Below are positions 1 through 8,694 of a DNA stretch of 64,000 nt, in pieces (within the stretch, counting starts at the first letter, position 1; every line of letters begins with the position of its first letter). Location of the stretch: contig NOUX01000007.1 of the NCBI GenBank assembly GCA_002245855.1, forward strand, positions 62,001 to 126,000, given 5' to 3'. This stretch comes from Sphingobacterium cellulitidis (GTDB lineage: Bacteria > Bacteroidota > Bacteroidia > Sphingobacteriales > Sphingobacteriaceae). Under the pieces are notes generated by a model. That model did not search any database. It was not told the origin of the DNA and worked only from the letters and a program-made list of their open reading frames with translations. The position numbers were made by a program, and so were the translations under genes.

Positions 1-42
1 AAAGGAAAATATCCTGGATTTGAAGTGGTGGACTTACGTTAA
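1..42 (+). CDS. C-terminal end of an unidentified protein (partial)
   Basis: The first frame is open from the window edge and ends in TAA at 40-42, giving 13 residues that end in FEVVDLR. A hairpin followed by a T run starts 22 bases later, as expected after a real gene. Too little is present to name a family. The call rests on position and terminator only. Confidence 0.5.
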   Translation, partial: KGKYPGFEVVDLR

Positions 43-64
43 AAAACCAAAATATCATATAAGT

Positions 65-101
65 AAAAGGCGAGTCATCGTGGATGATGCTCGCCTTTTT
101 T
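65..101 (+). terminator. Rho-independent terminator, probably shared by two convergent genes
   Basis: Arms 65-74 and 90-99 pair over 10 bases (core GGCGAG/CTCGCC), with further pairing inside the loop, and the hairpin runs into six T on the plus strand. On the minus strand it follows the GH71/99-like gene ending at 126, but the T run there is only four bases, so it is best as the terminator of the plus gene. Confidence 0.8.
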
Positions 102-125
102 AATAAACCTAATTTAAACCAAAGA

Positions 126-1886
126 CTATCTTTTTTGTACCTGAATAAGCAAGTTTAATCGCCCTCCAGGTGCTGCATCTCCATTTACATACCAATCCAG
201 TGGATCGTCCTTCATCATATTATCGGACCACTTAAATTCCATTGAATAGCCCTCCTTGGACATGCCTATATCTGAAACCGGAACTTTGATCAATAGGGCA
301 TTCCCCTTTTCTTCAAATTCCAGCAATTTATCATCCTCCCAAAATCCATCAACACACTTCTGCAATTGATTCCCTCGAATTACTCGATAATCATATCCAT
401 GCCATCCTGTTTTATTATTATTGTCCGAATTTAACCATAGCGTCATCCAATTATCTGTTTTTGTCGTAGACAATGGATTAACTGTCTCCACATAGAATCC
501 TAAAACTCGATCGGTGGCACTTACCTTTATATTCTTAATATCATTCCGACCTGATTCATTGACATATTGAACCTTTGGCTTGGTCTGTGCTCCAGGATGG
601 TTTCTATGGAGAACATCTCCCACATAATCCACATACAGATCTTTTACTTTGTTCCAGGAATGTATTGCCGGTATTTCCTTCGTTTTTTCAATAACAGGGA
701 CTTCATCGGTTCCCTTGTATCGACGAATGTTGGAAATCATCTGCATATAATAATTATCCTTTAAGCCCGATGTCCAGGTAGGCTCTATATCCCGACTATA
801 CTCCGGACTCGCCTGATCCACAAAATGCGCTTGATCTTTATGTTCATCTGTTCTTTGCCATTTTCCAGCTATCCACTCATTCCAACCGGTAATAAATACA
901 AATGGAACATCTTGCTTCAATGCAAAATCCCATTGCTCTTGAATGTTATAGCCATAAAAAATATCCTTATCTGGATTACCTGCTGAATTATTTCGATAAC
1001 TACGCCCCCAGTTTCCAGATTTTCCATAGAAAGCTGATCCTCCCATGGACGCATCTAAATTAGGATGCTGTGAAGCCGAAACATTCACGATTTCTTTTTC
1101 CCCACGATTGTTCTTATATACCTTCTGCGGTCTTTGAAACTCTATCCAGGGCCAACCATCAACCTTCTCCGGTTCATTGGGCCACTGGGACTCGCGAATT
1201 GTAAAAAAACTCTCATAATCCCGACCTTTCGCCTCCTTGGATAAGCCAATAATCAAAGGCTTTCCATCCAGAAAGTACCAACTATCTTTTTGAGGATCTG
1301 AAACCGCCGGAGAATAAAAGGTATCATAGATTTCCTGCATCGCATCCCCGGATTTTGTATTCGTATAAAAAACAATTTTCGGAGCCTTTTTACCTTGATC
1401 CATTAAGGTCTTCATGGCACCTAATAACGATTTTACTTGTTTTGTGTAAGTCAACCTGTTCGTTGCATCGATGACCAGAAAATCCACATCGGCATCTGCC
1501 AATAACTGCATGTTCTTCAGGTGAACCCATTGATCATCTCCTCTATAATATCCATAAATTGGTTCTCCCCAAAAATAGTATCGACCAGCACCAGCAGAGC
1601 CTCCACCCCAGTTTTTATGATGAAAATCATGATAAACCTCGGGATGATCCTGATATAATTTTGTCAGGTCCCAATGTGTTTCTGATGTTGGTGACCCTGA
1701 ATCACCCTGCCATAAAAAATAAAATATCCCTACCTGTTTTCCCTCTTTCTTAGCTCCAACCGCATCCTGAAGTGGTAATTTACGACCAAGATCATCTGTA
1801 CCTGAAAAACTTTGCCCCTGTAGGCTTTGCTGAACCCCAAATAATAAAATTGCCGAATAAAGTATATTAACGTATTTAAAACGCAT
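126..1886 (-). CDS. Secreted GH71/GH99-like protein with C-terminal CBM9-like domain (paralogue A)
   Basis: Probable glycan-active enzyme, 586 residues from the chosen start. That start gives a normal signal peptide (MRFKYVNILY... to LQGQ); an upstream ATG at 1928 overlaps the stop of the previous gene (TAATG) but would put 14 extra residues ahead of it. The body (about 30-400) matches the GH71/GH99-like families in outline: a conserved TGWNEW motif, with E at residue 337, resembles the WNEW motif that carries catalytic acids in GH99, and SRDIEP follows about 30 residues later. The last 130 residues look like a CBM9-type beta sandwich (YVETVNP, NKTGWHGYDYRV). It is a tandem paralogue of the next gene. 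Substrate is unknown; family is inferred from motifs and the mechanism is untested. Confidence 0.75.
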   Translation of the reverse strand: MRFKYVNILYSAILLFGVQQSLQGQSFSGTDDLGRKLPLQDAVGAKKEGKQVGIFYFLWQGDSGSPTSETHWDLTKLYQDHPEVYHDFHHKNWGGGSAGAGRYYFWGEPIYGYYRGDDQWVHLKNMQLLADADVDFLVIDATNRLTYTKQVKSLLGAMKTLMDQGKKAPKIVFYTNTKSGDAMQEIYDTFYSPAVSDPQKDSWYFLDGKPLIIGLSKEAKGRDYESFFTIRESQWPNEPEKVDGWPWIEFQRPQKVYKNNRGEKEIVNVSASQHPNLDASMGGSAFYGKSGNWGRSYRNNSAGNPDKDIFYGYNIQEQWDFALKQDVPFVFITGWNEWIAGKWQRTDEHKDQAHFVDQASPEYSRDIEPTWTSGLKDNYYMQMISNIRRYKGTDEVPVIEKTKEIPAIHSWNKVKDLYVDYVGDVLHRNHPGAQTKPKVQYVNESGRNDIKNIKVSATDRVLGFYVETVNPLSTTKTDNWMTLWLNSDNNNKTGWHGYDYRVIRGNQLQKCVDGFWEDDKLLEFEEKGNALLIKVPVSDIGMSKEGYSMEFKWSDNMMKDDPLDWYVNGDAAPGGRLNLLIQVQKR

Positions 1887-1927
1887 TTGATTTAGGTTTA
1901 AATTGATAGACTGAATAAATGCAAACA

Positions 1928-3736
1928 TTATTTTGCCGTATAAACAAAATTAAAACGACCCGATGGAGCTGTATCTCCATTTACATAGAAATCCATAATA
2001 TTGCCGTTTTCCTGCATATTATCATTCCATTTAAATTCCATATCCACCGGTTTCCCTGAAAGTCCAAGTACTTCCCTAGGAATGCCAATCACCAATTGTT
2101 TGGATGACAGCTTGAATGGCGCTTGATGAACTTCCTGCCATTCCCATCTTCCTCCAACATTCTTTTCTACAATAACCTTATTACTCCTTGGGCTTTGTCG
2201 GTTTATGATATAATCATATCCATTCCATCCCGTGCTTTTATCCCGATCGATATCGATGAACAACATCATCCAATTGGGATCACTTGATTTTGTCAATGCC
2301 GCAGCGGTTTCTACATAAAAATATAGCTGATTATTATCCCTAGCGACTTTTGCTTCAACAATATCATTCCTACCGGTAGTATTGGTATAGTATTCACTAT
2401 ATCTTCCACGATGATCTCGATGCATAGTATTCCCCTTATAATGTTTGAATACAGGCAAAACATCATTCCAATCTGCTTTTTGACCTAATTTGATGGATTT
2501 TGCCGCTGATACTTGTTGCATAGGTTCCATACCTTTAAACTTTCGCACATTATCAATTAACTGCAGATAATAAACATCTCCTTTATCACCCCAACCTTTG
2601 TTGGGTTCAATATCCCGACTATGTTCCCAGTCAAATTGATCTACAAAAGAAAATGGATCCCCAGTCCAGCTATCTTTCGGCAACCACTGTCCAGCGATAT
2701 ATTCATTCCAGCCAGTTACAAAAACTAATTCCGGATCCAATTCAAATGCCCGATCCCATTGTTCTTGAAAATTCCAACCATATAAATAACCATCGACCCG
2801 AGGATCAAATCCATTTCTTTTGCTATAGCTTCTGCCGTAGGTTCCTTCTAAATTAAAAGCACTGCAATGTCCATCTGTAGAAGGACCAGCATTTTGGGCT
2901 ACTCCAACTGTTACTTGTTCGAATTGACCATTCCCATTCGAAATATAGCCATGCTGCGGATAATTTTCCAACCAGCCCCATTGATCTTTTCGTGTTGGAC
3001 CATCTACATAGTCAGGCTGCCCCGGTCGGAAGGTGAAAAAGGAAGCTATCTCTGCATCAATACCAGTTTTCTCTAGATTATCAGGGTATGCCATAATACA
3101 GGGTTTCCCTTTCCACATAAACCATAAATCTTGGTATCGACCCGGCTGATAGACATCCTTATAAAGTTGTCTTAATGAAACTGCCGAATGTGGAACAGGT
3201 CCAAATGGTAACAAAAAGGCAATCTTTGGAACATTAACCCCATCTGCCTTCGCCTGTGACCAGGTTTTTAATAATGCTTCATAAGATTCCTGCCAGGTTA
3301 AACTACCATTGGTACAATCAAAAAATACAACATCTACCCCTGCATCAGCCAACATCTCCGCATGCTTTCGAAGAACCCAGGGATCGGTAGTTTTATAGTA
3401 TCCAAATAATGGCTCCTCCCAGAAAAAAAAGCCGGGCTTTTTATCTCCCCAAGCAAAATGATTGTAATCCTTCATCGATTCAGGGTATTGACGAACTATA
3501 TTCGTGATATTCTTGACCCCATAATTTACATCATCATTCCCTTGATGCCAGGTCCAATAGAACATGGCAACTGTTTTATCTTTCTTTGTTCCAGCTTCTT
3601 TTTGATCTACTGCTTTTCGACCCAAGGCATCTGTGAATGCCCATTGGTCGCTACTGATAAAGGGAACTTGTTGCGCATGAACACCCACACTCAGAAATAA
3701 AAATGCTGCTGGTATTATGTTTTTTAATTTAATCAT
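1928..3736 (-). CDS. Secreted GH71/GH99-like protein with C-terminal CBM9-like domain (paralogue B)
   Basis: A 602-residue probable glycoside hydrolase with signal peptide cut after VHA (residues 1-21). The catalytic-type motif TGWNEY is at 341-346 (E345) and SRDIEP at 373-378, both shared with the downstream paralogue. Residues 455-600 form a CBM9-like sandwich with the FIDIDRDKSTGWNGYDY pattern seen in sugar-binding CBM9 domains. It lies 14 bases after susD and is the first of the two enzyme genes in the block, so co-transcription with the two susC/susD pairs is likely. GH99 enzymes act on alpha-mannosides and GH71 on alpha-1,3-glucan, but linkage to an L-rhamnose operon argues that this subgroup may act on something else. 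The substrate cannot be read from sequence. Confidence 0.75.
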   Translation of the reverse strand: MIKLKNIIPAAFLFLSVGVHAQQVPFISSDQWAFTDALGRKAVDQKEAGTKKDKTVAMFYWTWHQGNDDVNYGVKNITNIVRQYPESMKDYNHFAWGDKKPGFFFWEEPLFGYYKTTDPWVLRKHAEMLADAGVDVVFFDCTNGSLTWQESYEALLKTWSQAKADGVNVPKIAFLLPFGPVPHSAVSLRQLYKDVYQPGRYQDLWFMWKGKPCIMAYPDNLEKTGIDAEIASFFTFRPGQPDYVDGPTRKDQWGWLENYPQHGYISNGNGQFEQVTVGVAQNAGPSTDGHCSAFNLEGTYGRSYSKRNGFDPRVDGYLYGWNFQEQWDRAFELDPELVFVTGWNEYIAGQWLPKDSWTGDPFSFVDQFDWEHSRDIEPNKGWGDKGDVYYLQLIDNVRKFKGMEPMQQVSAAKSIKLGQKADWNDVLPVFKHYKGNTMHRDHRGRYSEYYTNTTGRNDIVEAKVARDNNQLYFYVETAAALTKSSDPNWMMLFIDIDRDKSTGWNGYDYIINRQSPRSNKVIVEKNVGGRWEWQEVHQAPFKLSSKQLVIGIPREVLGLSGKPVDMEFKWNDNMQENGNIMDFYVNGDTAPSGRFNFVYTAK

Positions 3737-3750
3737 GTTTCATCTTGTAA

Positions 3751-5511
3751 TTAATCTAACCAACCTGGATTCTGCCAGTTTTCACCGGTCAATTGAAAAA
3801 TTTTATTAACCTCAATTTGCTCTATGGGATACAATAAAAATTTATCCACTGAACTTCCTCGATTTCTGAATTTGAACCGATTATATTGCAATCCATCAGC
3901 ATTCTTGACAATTCGCATTCCTGTAATAAACCTATCCGTTTGAGCTAAGATCTTCCATCTGCGAACATCAAAGAATCGATGTTCTTCAAATGCCAATTCT
4001 ATCCTTCGTTCATTTCTATATTTTAATTCAAAGGCTTCCTTGCTCAAACCTGCTTTTATCTCTGGCATATCTACTCGCTTCCGAATTATATTTAAGGCTT
4101 CTCGCGCACTTAATCCTAAATTCGAATCATTGACTTTTACATCAGCACCCACAGATTGGTAGGCTGCCTCTGCAAAATTCAAATACAACTCTGCCAATCG
4201 GAAGATACGTACTGCACCATCAGAATTATTACTAGTTCCTGATCTATAGTTATTGTATTTCCTCAGGTAGTAGCCAGTTCGGGTGAACCGTCTATCAGTG
4301 GTCGAAATCCCTTGTTTACCACCTACAAATGTTTCCACCTGTTCAGCTTGTAAATCCCTCAGGGAACCATTAAAATAAATGGAAGAATAGAACCGTGGAT
4401 CTCGATTTTTGTAAGGATCTTTAGGATCGTATCCTGAAGCGGTATTGATGATCGGCTGTAAATGATCGGCATCTGAATAACCCAGAATTGCAGGTTCCCC
4501 ATTCGCCATCTCATAACTGTCTACTAATTCCTGCGATGGATTCGGCCCTGCTCTTTCCATACCTGGATTCGTAGGCAAGCCTGCAGTTCTCCAGACCTGA
4601 AGCTGATTCCCTAACTGATAAATGGTTTCTTTATCTACCGCTCGCTTATCATTCGAAGAGGTGATAAAATATAGGTCATAGGGATTCATCGCTATATCTG
4701 CATCTGGTTTTATATCAAATAATTTATAATCATTTGCCAAACAGGTGGCCAAAGCTTCGGCGGTAATTTTGGTAGCATCCGCCCAGGTATAGGACCCATC
4801 CGAAAATAATGGACTTGCAGCATAGGTCACCGCTTGGGATTTGATCGCATAGGCTATTGCACGCGTCATCTTCCCAAATTGATTATCATAAATTGCCCAT
4901 GGAAATCCATCTCTCGTATTGGGAACTTTTAATGCTTCATCACAGTCTTTAAGGATAAAGGTGACAACCTCAGAAAAGCTTGATTTCTTATCTTTAGAAA
5001 AATCATGGTCGATCGCCAATGGCTCTTCAAAAATGGGCACTGAATTAAATCTTTTGATCAGTTGCAAATAATAAAATGCTCTCAATGTTCTTGCTTGCGC
5101 AATCCACCCATTTTTCTCTTCGTCGCCCACATAAACCGTAGCAGTCTGGATTTCTTTTAGGAACACATTACACTTGCGTATGCCTTCATATAATTGAGTC
5201 CAAGGATTACCATCAGGAGAATAGGTCCCAAAGGAATTGGTCGTGATATTTCCTCCATACCACATGATATATTGAGAACCATCGATAACATCATCGGCAT
5301 CCTGTGCTTCATCGGTAAAGGATGATCGAGTAATTTTGGGTAATGGCGCATGACCATAACATGAATTTAAATACCCACGGGTCCGATTATAATCACTAAA
5401 GACCTGGTCCATGCTGATCCTACCATCACTAGGCAGATCCAATTGCTTGTTACAGGAACTCATTCCCGCAATTAGAACCAGTGAGTAAAATATTTTCTTA
5501 TGTAGTTTCAT
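3751..5511 (-). CDS. SusD-like glycan-binding lipoprotein (pair 1)
   Basis: Outer-membrane surface lipoprotein that caps the SusC channel encoded just upstream in transcription (38-base gap). It has 586 residues and a lipoprotein signal with Cys20 after GMSS. The N-terminal SusD helical repeats hold WTQLYEGIRKCN and RTLRAFYYLQLIKRF; the C-terminal part has the family patterns AREALNIIRKRV, RNERRIELAFEEHRFFDVRRW and the closing ENWQNPGW. Length fits the RagB/SusD family (about 500-650). It is followed after 14 bases by the GH71/99-like genes. Ligand cannot be told from sequence; context suggests a rhamnose-containing glycan. Confidence 0.93.
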   Translation of the reverse strand: MKLHKKIFYSLVLIAGMSSCNKQLDLPSDGRISMDQVFSDYNRTRGYLNSCYGHAPLPKITRSSFTDEAQDADDVIDGSQYIMWYGGNITTNSFGTYSPDGNPWTQLYEGIRKCNVFLKEIQTATVYVGDEEKNGWIAQARTLRAFYYLQLIKRFNSVPIFEEPLAIDHDFSKDKKSSFSEVVTFILKDCDEALKVPNTRDGFPWAIYDNQFGKMTRAIAYAIKSQAVTYAASPLFSDGSYTWADATKITAEALATCLANDYKLFDIKPDADIAMNPYDLYFITSSNDKRAVDKETIYQLGNQLQVWRTAGLPTNPGMERAGPNPSQELVDSYEMANGEPAILGYSDADHLQPIINTASGYDPKDPYKNRDPRFYSSIYFNGSLRDLQAEQVETFVGGKQGISTTDRRFTRTGYYLRKYNNYRSGTSNNSDGAVRIFRLAELYLNFAEAAYQSVGADVKVNDSNLGLSAREALNIIRKRVDMPEIKAGLSKEAFELKYRNERRIELAFEEHRFFDVRRWKILAQTDRFITGMRIVKNADGLQYNRFKFRNRGSSVDKFLLYPIEQIEVNKIFQLTGENWQNPGWLD

Positions 5512-5549
5512 AATAATTCGCTCTTATTGATTGATATTTTATTAGATCG

Positions 5550-8500
5550 CTATAGCATTAAATTAACACCAAAGCTGTACACACGGTAAACTGGGAAGCC
5601 CATATAGCCTGGTCCCTCTGGACCAAAATCCTTCGTCTTCATCTTGTCCCAGGTAAATAGGTTCTGTCCAGAAAGAACGATCCGAATTTGATCAAAACCA
5701 ATAAACCTAGTTTTGTCCCTTTGTAAGGTGTACCCTAATTCTACATTGCGTAGTCTCAAATAGGTTTTATTAAAATTCACAAAGTCACTTCCCTCATGAT
5801 TGACAGATTTCTCAGTCGATAAGGCTGGCCAAGTAATCTCTTCATTATTTGCATAGCGCTCTGCGGTCCAGGCATGCTGATGCAAGGATGAATATAGCCC
5901 TCCATTGGAAGTCTCCCATATCCCATTACCAGTCATGATCCCCGAATATTTCCCTATTCCTTGGAAAATAAAATTCATATCAAAGGCTGCATATTTAATC
6001 CCTCCGGCAAATGAATAAGTCACCTTCGGAATGACACCACTTCCTATAGGACCTAAATCGCGCTCATCAATAGTACCATCTGAATTCAAATCTTGGTATC
6101 GTAGATCCCCAGGTCTGATTTCACCAAATCCATAGGTCAGACCAGAAGCATCAATCTCTGCTTGCGAATTAAAGAAACCATTACCCTGACTGTAGTCTAC
6201 TAAATAACCAAACTCCTGCCCAAGCGAATATCCTTCCTCACGCTTTCTGTAGGCAAAATCCGCCGTCCGCTCTGCCTCATTCCAACTCACAATTTTATTG
6301 TCATTCTTGGAGAACATCCCTTGAACATAAAATGAAGTCTTTGCATTGATAATTCGATCATATCTCAAACTCAATTCATAGCCCTTATTATCAAATATGC
6401 CCTCATTGATCCTTGGGTAATTACTCAATGGAATTCCCTGGTAGGATGGAATTGTTGAAACTGCTCCAACAATCATGTTTTCCATTCGTTCCTTGAAAAT
6501 ATCGCCACTAAAGGTGATCGAATTAAATAATCCTAAATCAACACCGAAATTCGTTTTCGTGGAAACCTCTGCTTGGATATTCGGATTTCCGGTTTGATTT
6601 TCAACTACCAGATACTGTAAATAACCCAATGGTCCACCCGAATGCACCACAATCTGATCTAAATAGGCATACCGTTGCAATCCACTTTGATCATTAGCAG
6701 TTTTACCCCATGAACCCCTGAACTTCAACAGACTTAACCAATCCTTGCTTCCTTCCAAAAAGGATTCATTGGACGCAATCCAACTTGCTCCAAATGCTGG
6801 CGTAAATAAATACCGATGGGCTCTGGAATATTGTTCCGATCCTGAATATCCAAATACTGCTTTCAGCATATATCGGTTATCGTAATTGTACTCAGCTTGT
6901 GCTCCCGTACTTAATCTTTTATAAGGCAATAATTCTGGCGCATTGGTATTGGCCTTGGTCAGGTCTTGAAACAATCCATAGGCAGAAGCAAGAATATTAT
7001 GCTTTCCGAAACTTCTGGAATAATCCAATTGACCTTTATAAGTTAAATGATAATAATAGGAATGACCTTTATTAAACCCTAGAGGTGAATTCTGCTCCTC
7101 TCCTTTTTTGGTGAATTCCAATTTATCCCAATTTTCGGATCGCATATACCGTTCAAAACTCTGCGTATTACTTAAGCTTCCTACAGAATTCGTTTGATAG
7201 GCAAAAACACCCGATAATTTAAGCCCTTCCGTTAAAAAACTCATGTCTAGATTCAGCCCAAATTGAGAACTGATATTCGTTACGGTATGATTGATATAAC
7301 CAGACCGATTTAATATTCCATAGGTTGGATTATTGATCCGATCAGTAGTTACCACTTGTCCCCCAGGAATCATAACTTCCCCAGTTTGCGGATCCAGTAT
7401 CTCTGGCGTCAGTGGACCATATGTTGTTGGCGGCATCAAAAACATACTACCATAAACCCCTTCATTGGATCCTCCGCCAGGAACTCTTTCCCGTTTCACA
7501 TTTCCGCTCAACCTTAAATATCCACTCAGGTAATTATTGAATTGTACATCAACATTAGAGCGATAATTTACCCATACATTCTTCGGATTAGGATTATACT
7601 CCTTGGTATCTGTATTGAAGTATCCCCCCTGATGCATAAAGTTTAGATTTGAAAAATAAGTGATCTTATCATTTCCTCCAGTCACATTCACCCCTACCCT
7701 TTGCATGGAAGCAAAGTCCTTAAAATACTTATCATACCAGTTATTGCTTGGGTATAATTCCGGGGAATCCCCAGATCGATAATGATTGATCGTGTTTTCT
7801 GAAAATTGACTAAAAGCTCCTAATCCGTCATTTACTCCAGCCTGGTTGCTTAATTCTGCATACTGTAAAGAATTTAGCATCAAAGGCTTTGTTGTAACTT
7901 GTTGAAAGGATTGATCTAATCTCGCTTTTATTTCAACATCTCCTTTCTTTCCTCGTTTTGTTTTAACAACGATTACACCGTTGGCCCCTTGAATCCCATA
8001 AATTGCTTGGGTTGAGGCATCTTTTAATATATTGATGGACTCAATTTCATTGGGTGAGATATATTCTAAAGATTGACCACTGTTATAGGAAGTCGGAATT
8101 CCATCGATAATCACTAATGGGTCACCTTTTCTCGCTGCTGATACCCCCCGAATGAACAAGTCGGTATTCACTCTGGATAATTCTGAAAAGGTCTCCTGAG
8201 TCGTTAATCCTGCTAATCTTCCAGCAAAGGTTTGACTTAAATTGGCCACCGGATGTCGTTCCAACTCTGAACCACTAACCGATGATACTGCTCCTGTCAG
8301 GTTTCTAAAAGTGGTCGTGGTATAGCCCAGGTCAATGACCTTATCCAACTCATGGTTATCCTTCAAGAGTAAAATAACCAAATCCTCCCGCTCAGGTTCA
8401 AGATCTACCTCTATACTATGGTATCCCTCTAGCTCGAAGCGTACCTTTTGCTTGGAACTATATGTTTTCAAAACAAAATTGCCATCAAAATCACTGGATG

Positions 8501-8675
8501 TTCCGTTCTTTGTTGCAACGGAAGTAATTATGACATCCTTTAATGGCTTTTGAAATTCATCAACCACAATCCCTATTATTTCTGCATTCTGCTCTTGTGC
8601 TTTGACGTAAATATTGATTGACATCAGGAAAATCAGCAAGAGGTTTATTTTCCAATATTTTTGAATTGTCTTCAT
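5550..8675 (-). CDS. SusC-like TonB-dependent transporter (pair 1)
   Basis: Outer-membrane TonB-dependent glycan importer of 1041 residues. Signal peptide ends at VKA-Q (26/27); a carboxypeptidase-regulatory-like beta domain follows at about 33-110 (GIVVDEFQKPLKDVII), then the plug domain at about 115-235 with LVIIDGIPTS, INILKDAS and GVIVVKTKRGKKG, and a beta barrel to the C terminus with LRLRNVELGYTL and a terminal aromatic strand. It has no N-terminal STN domain, so it is not a sigma/anti-sigma signalling type. It follows susD of pair 2 by 19 bases and pairs with the susD after it. Confidence 0.94.
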   Translation of the reverse strand: MKTIQKYWKINLLLIFLMSINIYVKAQEQNAEIIGIVVDEFQKPLKDVIITSVATKNGTSSDFDGNFVLKTYSSKQKVRFELEGYHSIEVDLEPEREDLVILLLKDNHELDKVIDLGYTTTTFRNLTGAVSSVSGSELERHPVANLSQTFAGRLAGLTTQETFSELSRVNTDLFIRGVSAARKGDPLVIIDGIPTSYNSGQSLEYISPNEIESINILKDASTQAIYGIQGANGVIVVKTKRGKKGDVEIKARLDQSFQQVTTKPLMLNSLQYAELSNQAGVNDGLGAFSQFSENTINHYRSGDSPELYPSNNWYDKYFKDFASMQRVGVNVTGGNDKITYFSNLNFMHQGGYFNTDTKEYNPNPKNVWVNYRSNVDVQFNNYLSGYLRLSGNVKRERVPGGGSNEGVYGSMFLMPPTTYGPLTPEILDPQTGEVMIPGGQVVTTDRINNPTYGILNRSGYINHTVTNISSQFGLNLDMSFLTEGLKLSGVFAYQTNSVGSLSNTQSFERYMRSENWDKLEFTKKGEEQNSPLGFNKGHSYYYHLTYKGQLDYSRSFGKHNILASAYGLFQDLTKANTNAPELLPYKRLSTGAQAEYNYDNRYMLKAVFGYSGSEQYSRAHRYLFTPAFGASWIASNESFLEGSKDWLSLLKFRGSWGKTANDQSGLQRYAYLDQIVVHSGGPLGYLQYLVVENQTGNPNIQAEVSTKTNFGVDLGLFNSITFSGDIFKERMENMIVGAVSTIPSYQGIPLSNYPRINEGIFDNKGYELSLRYDRIINAKTSFYVQGMFSKNDNKIVSWNEAERTADFAYRKREEGYSLGQEFGYLVDYSQGNGFFNSQAEIDASGLTYGFGEIRPGDLRYQDLNSDGTIDERDLGPIGSGVIPKVTYSFAGGIKYAAFDMNFIFQGIGKYSGIMTGNGIWETSNGGLYSSLHQHAWTAERYANNEEITWPALSTEKSVNHEGSDFVNFNKTYLRLRNVELGYTLQRDKTRFIGFDQIRIVLSGQNLFTWDKMKTKDFGPEGPGYMGFPVYRVYSFGVNLML

Positions 8676-8694
8676 TTTTTCTGATTTCTAAATT

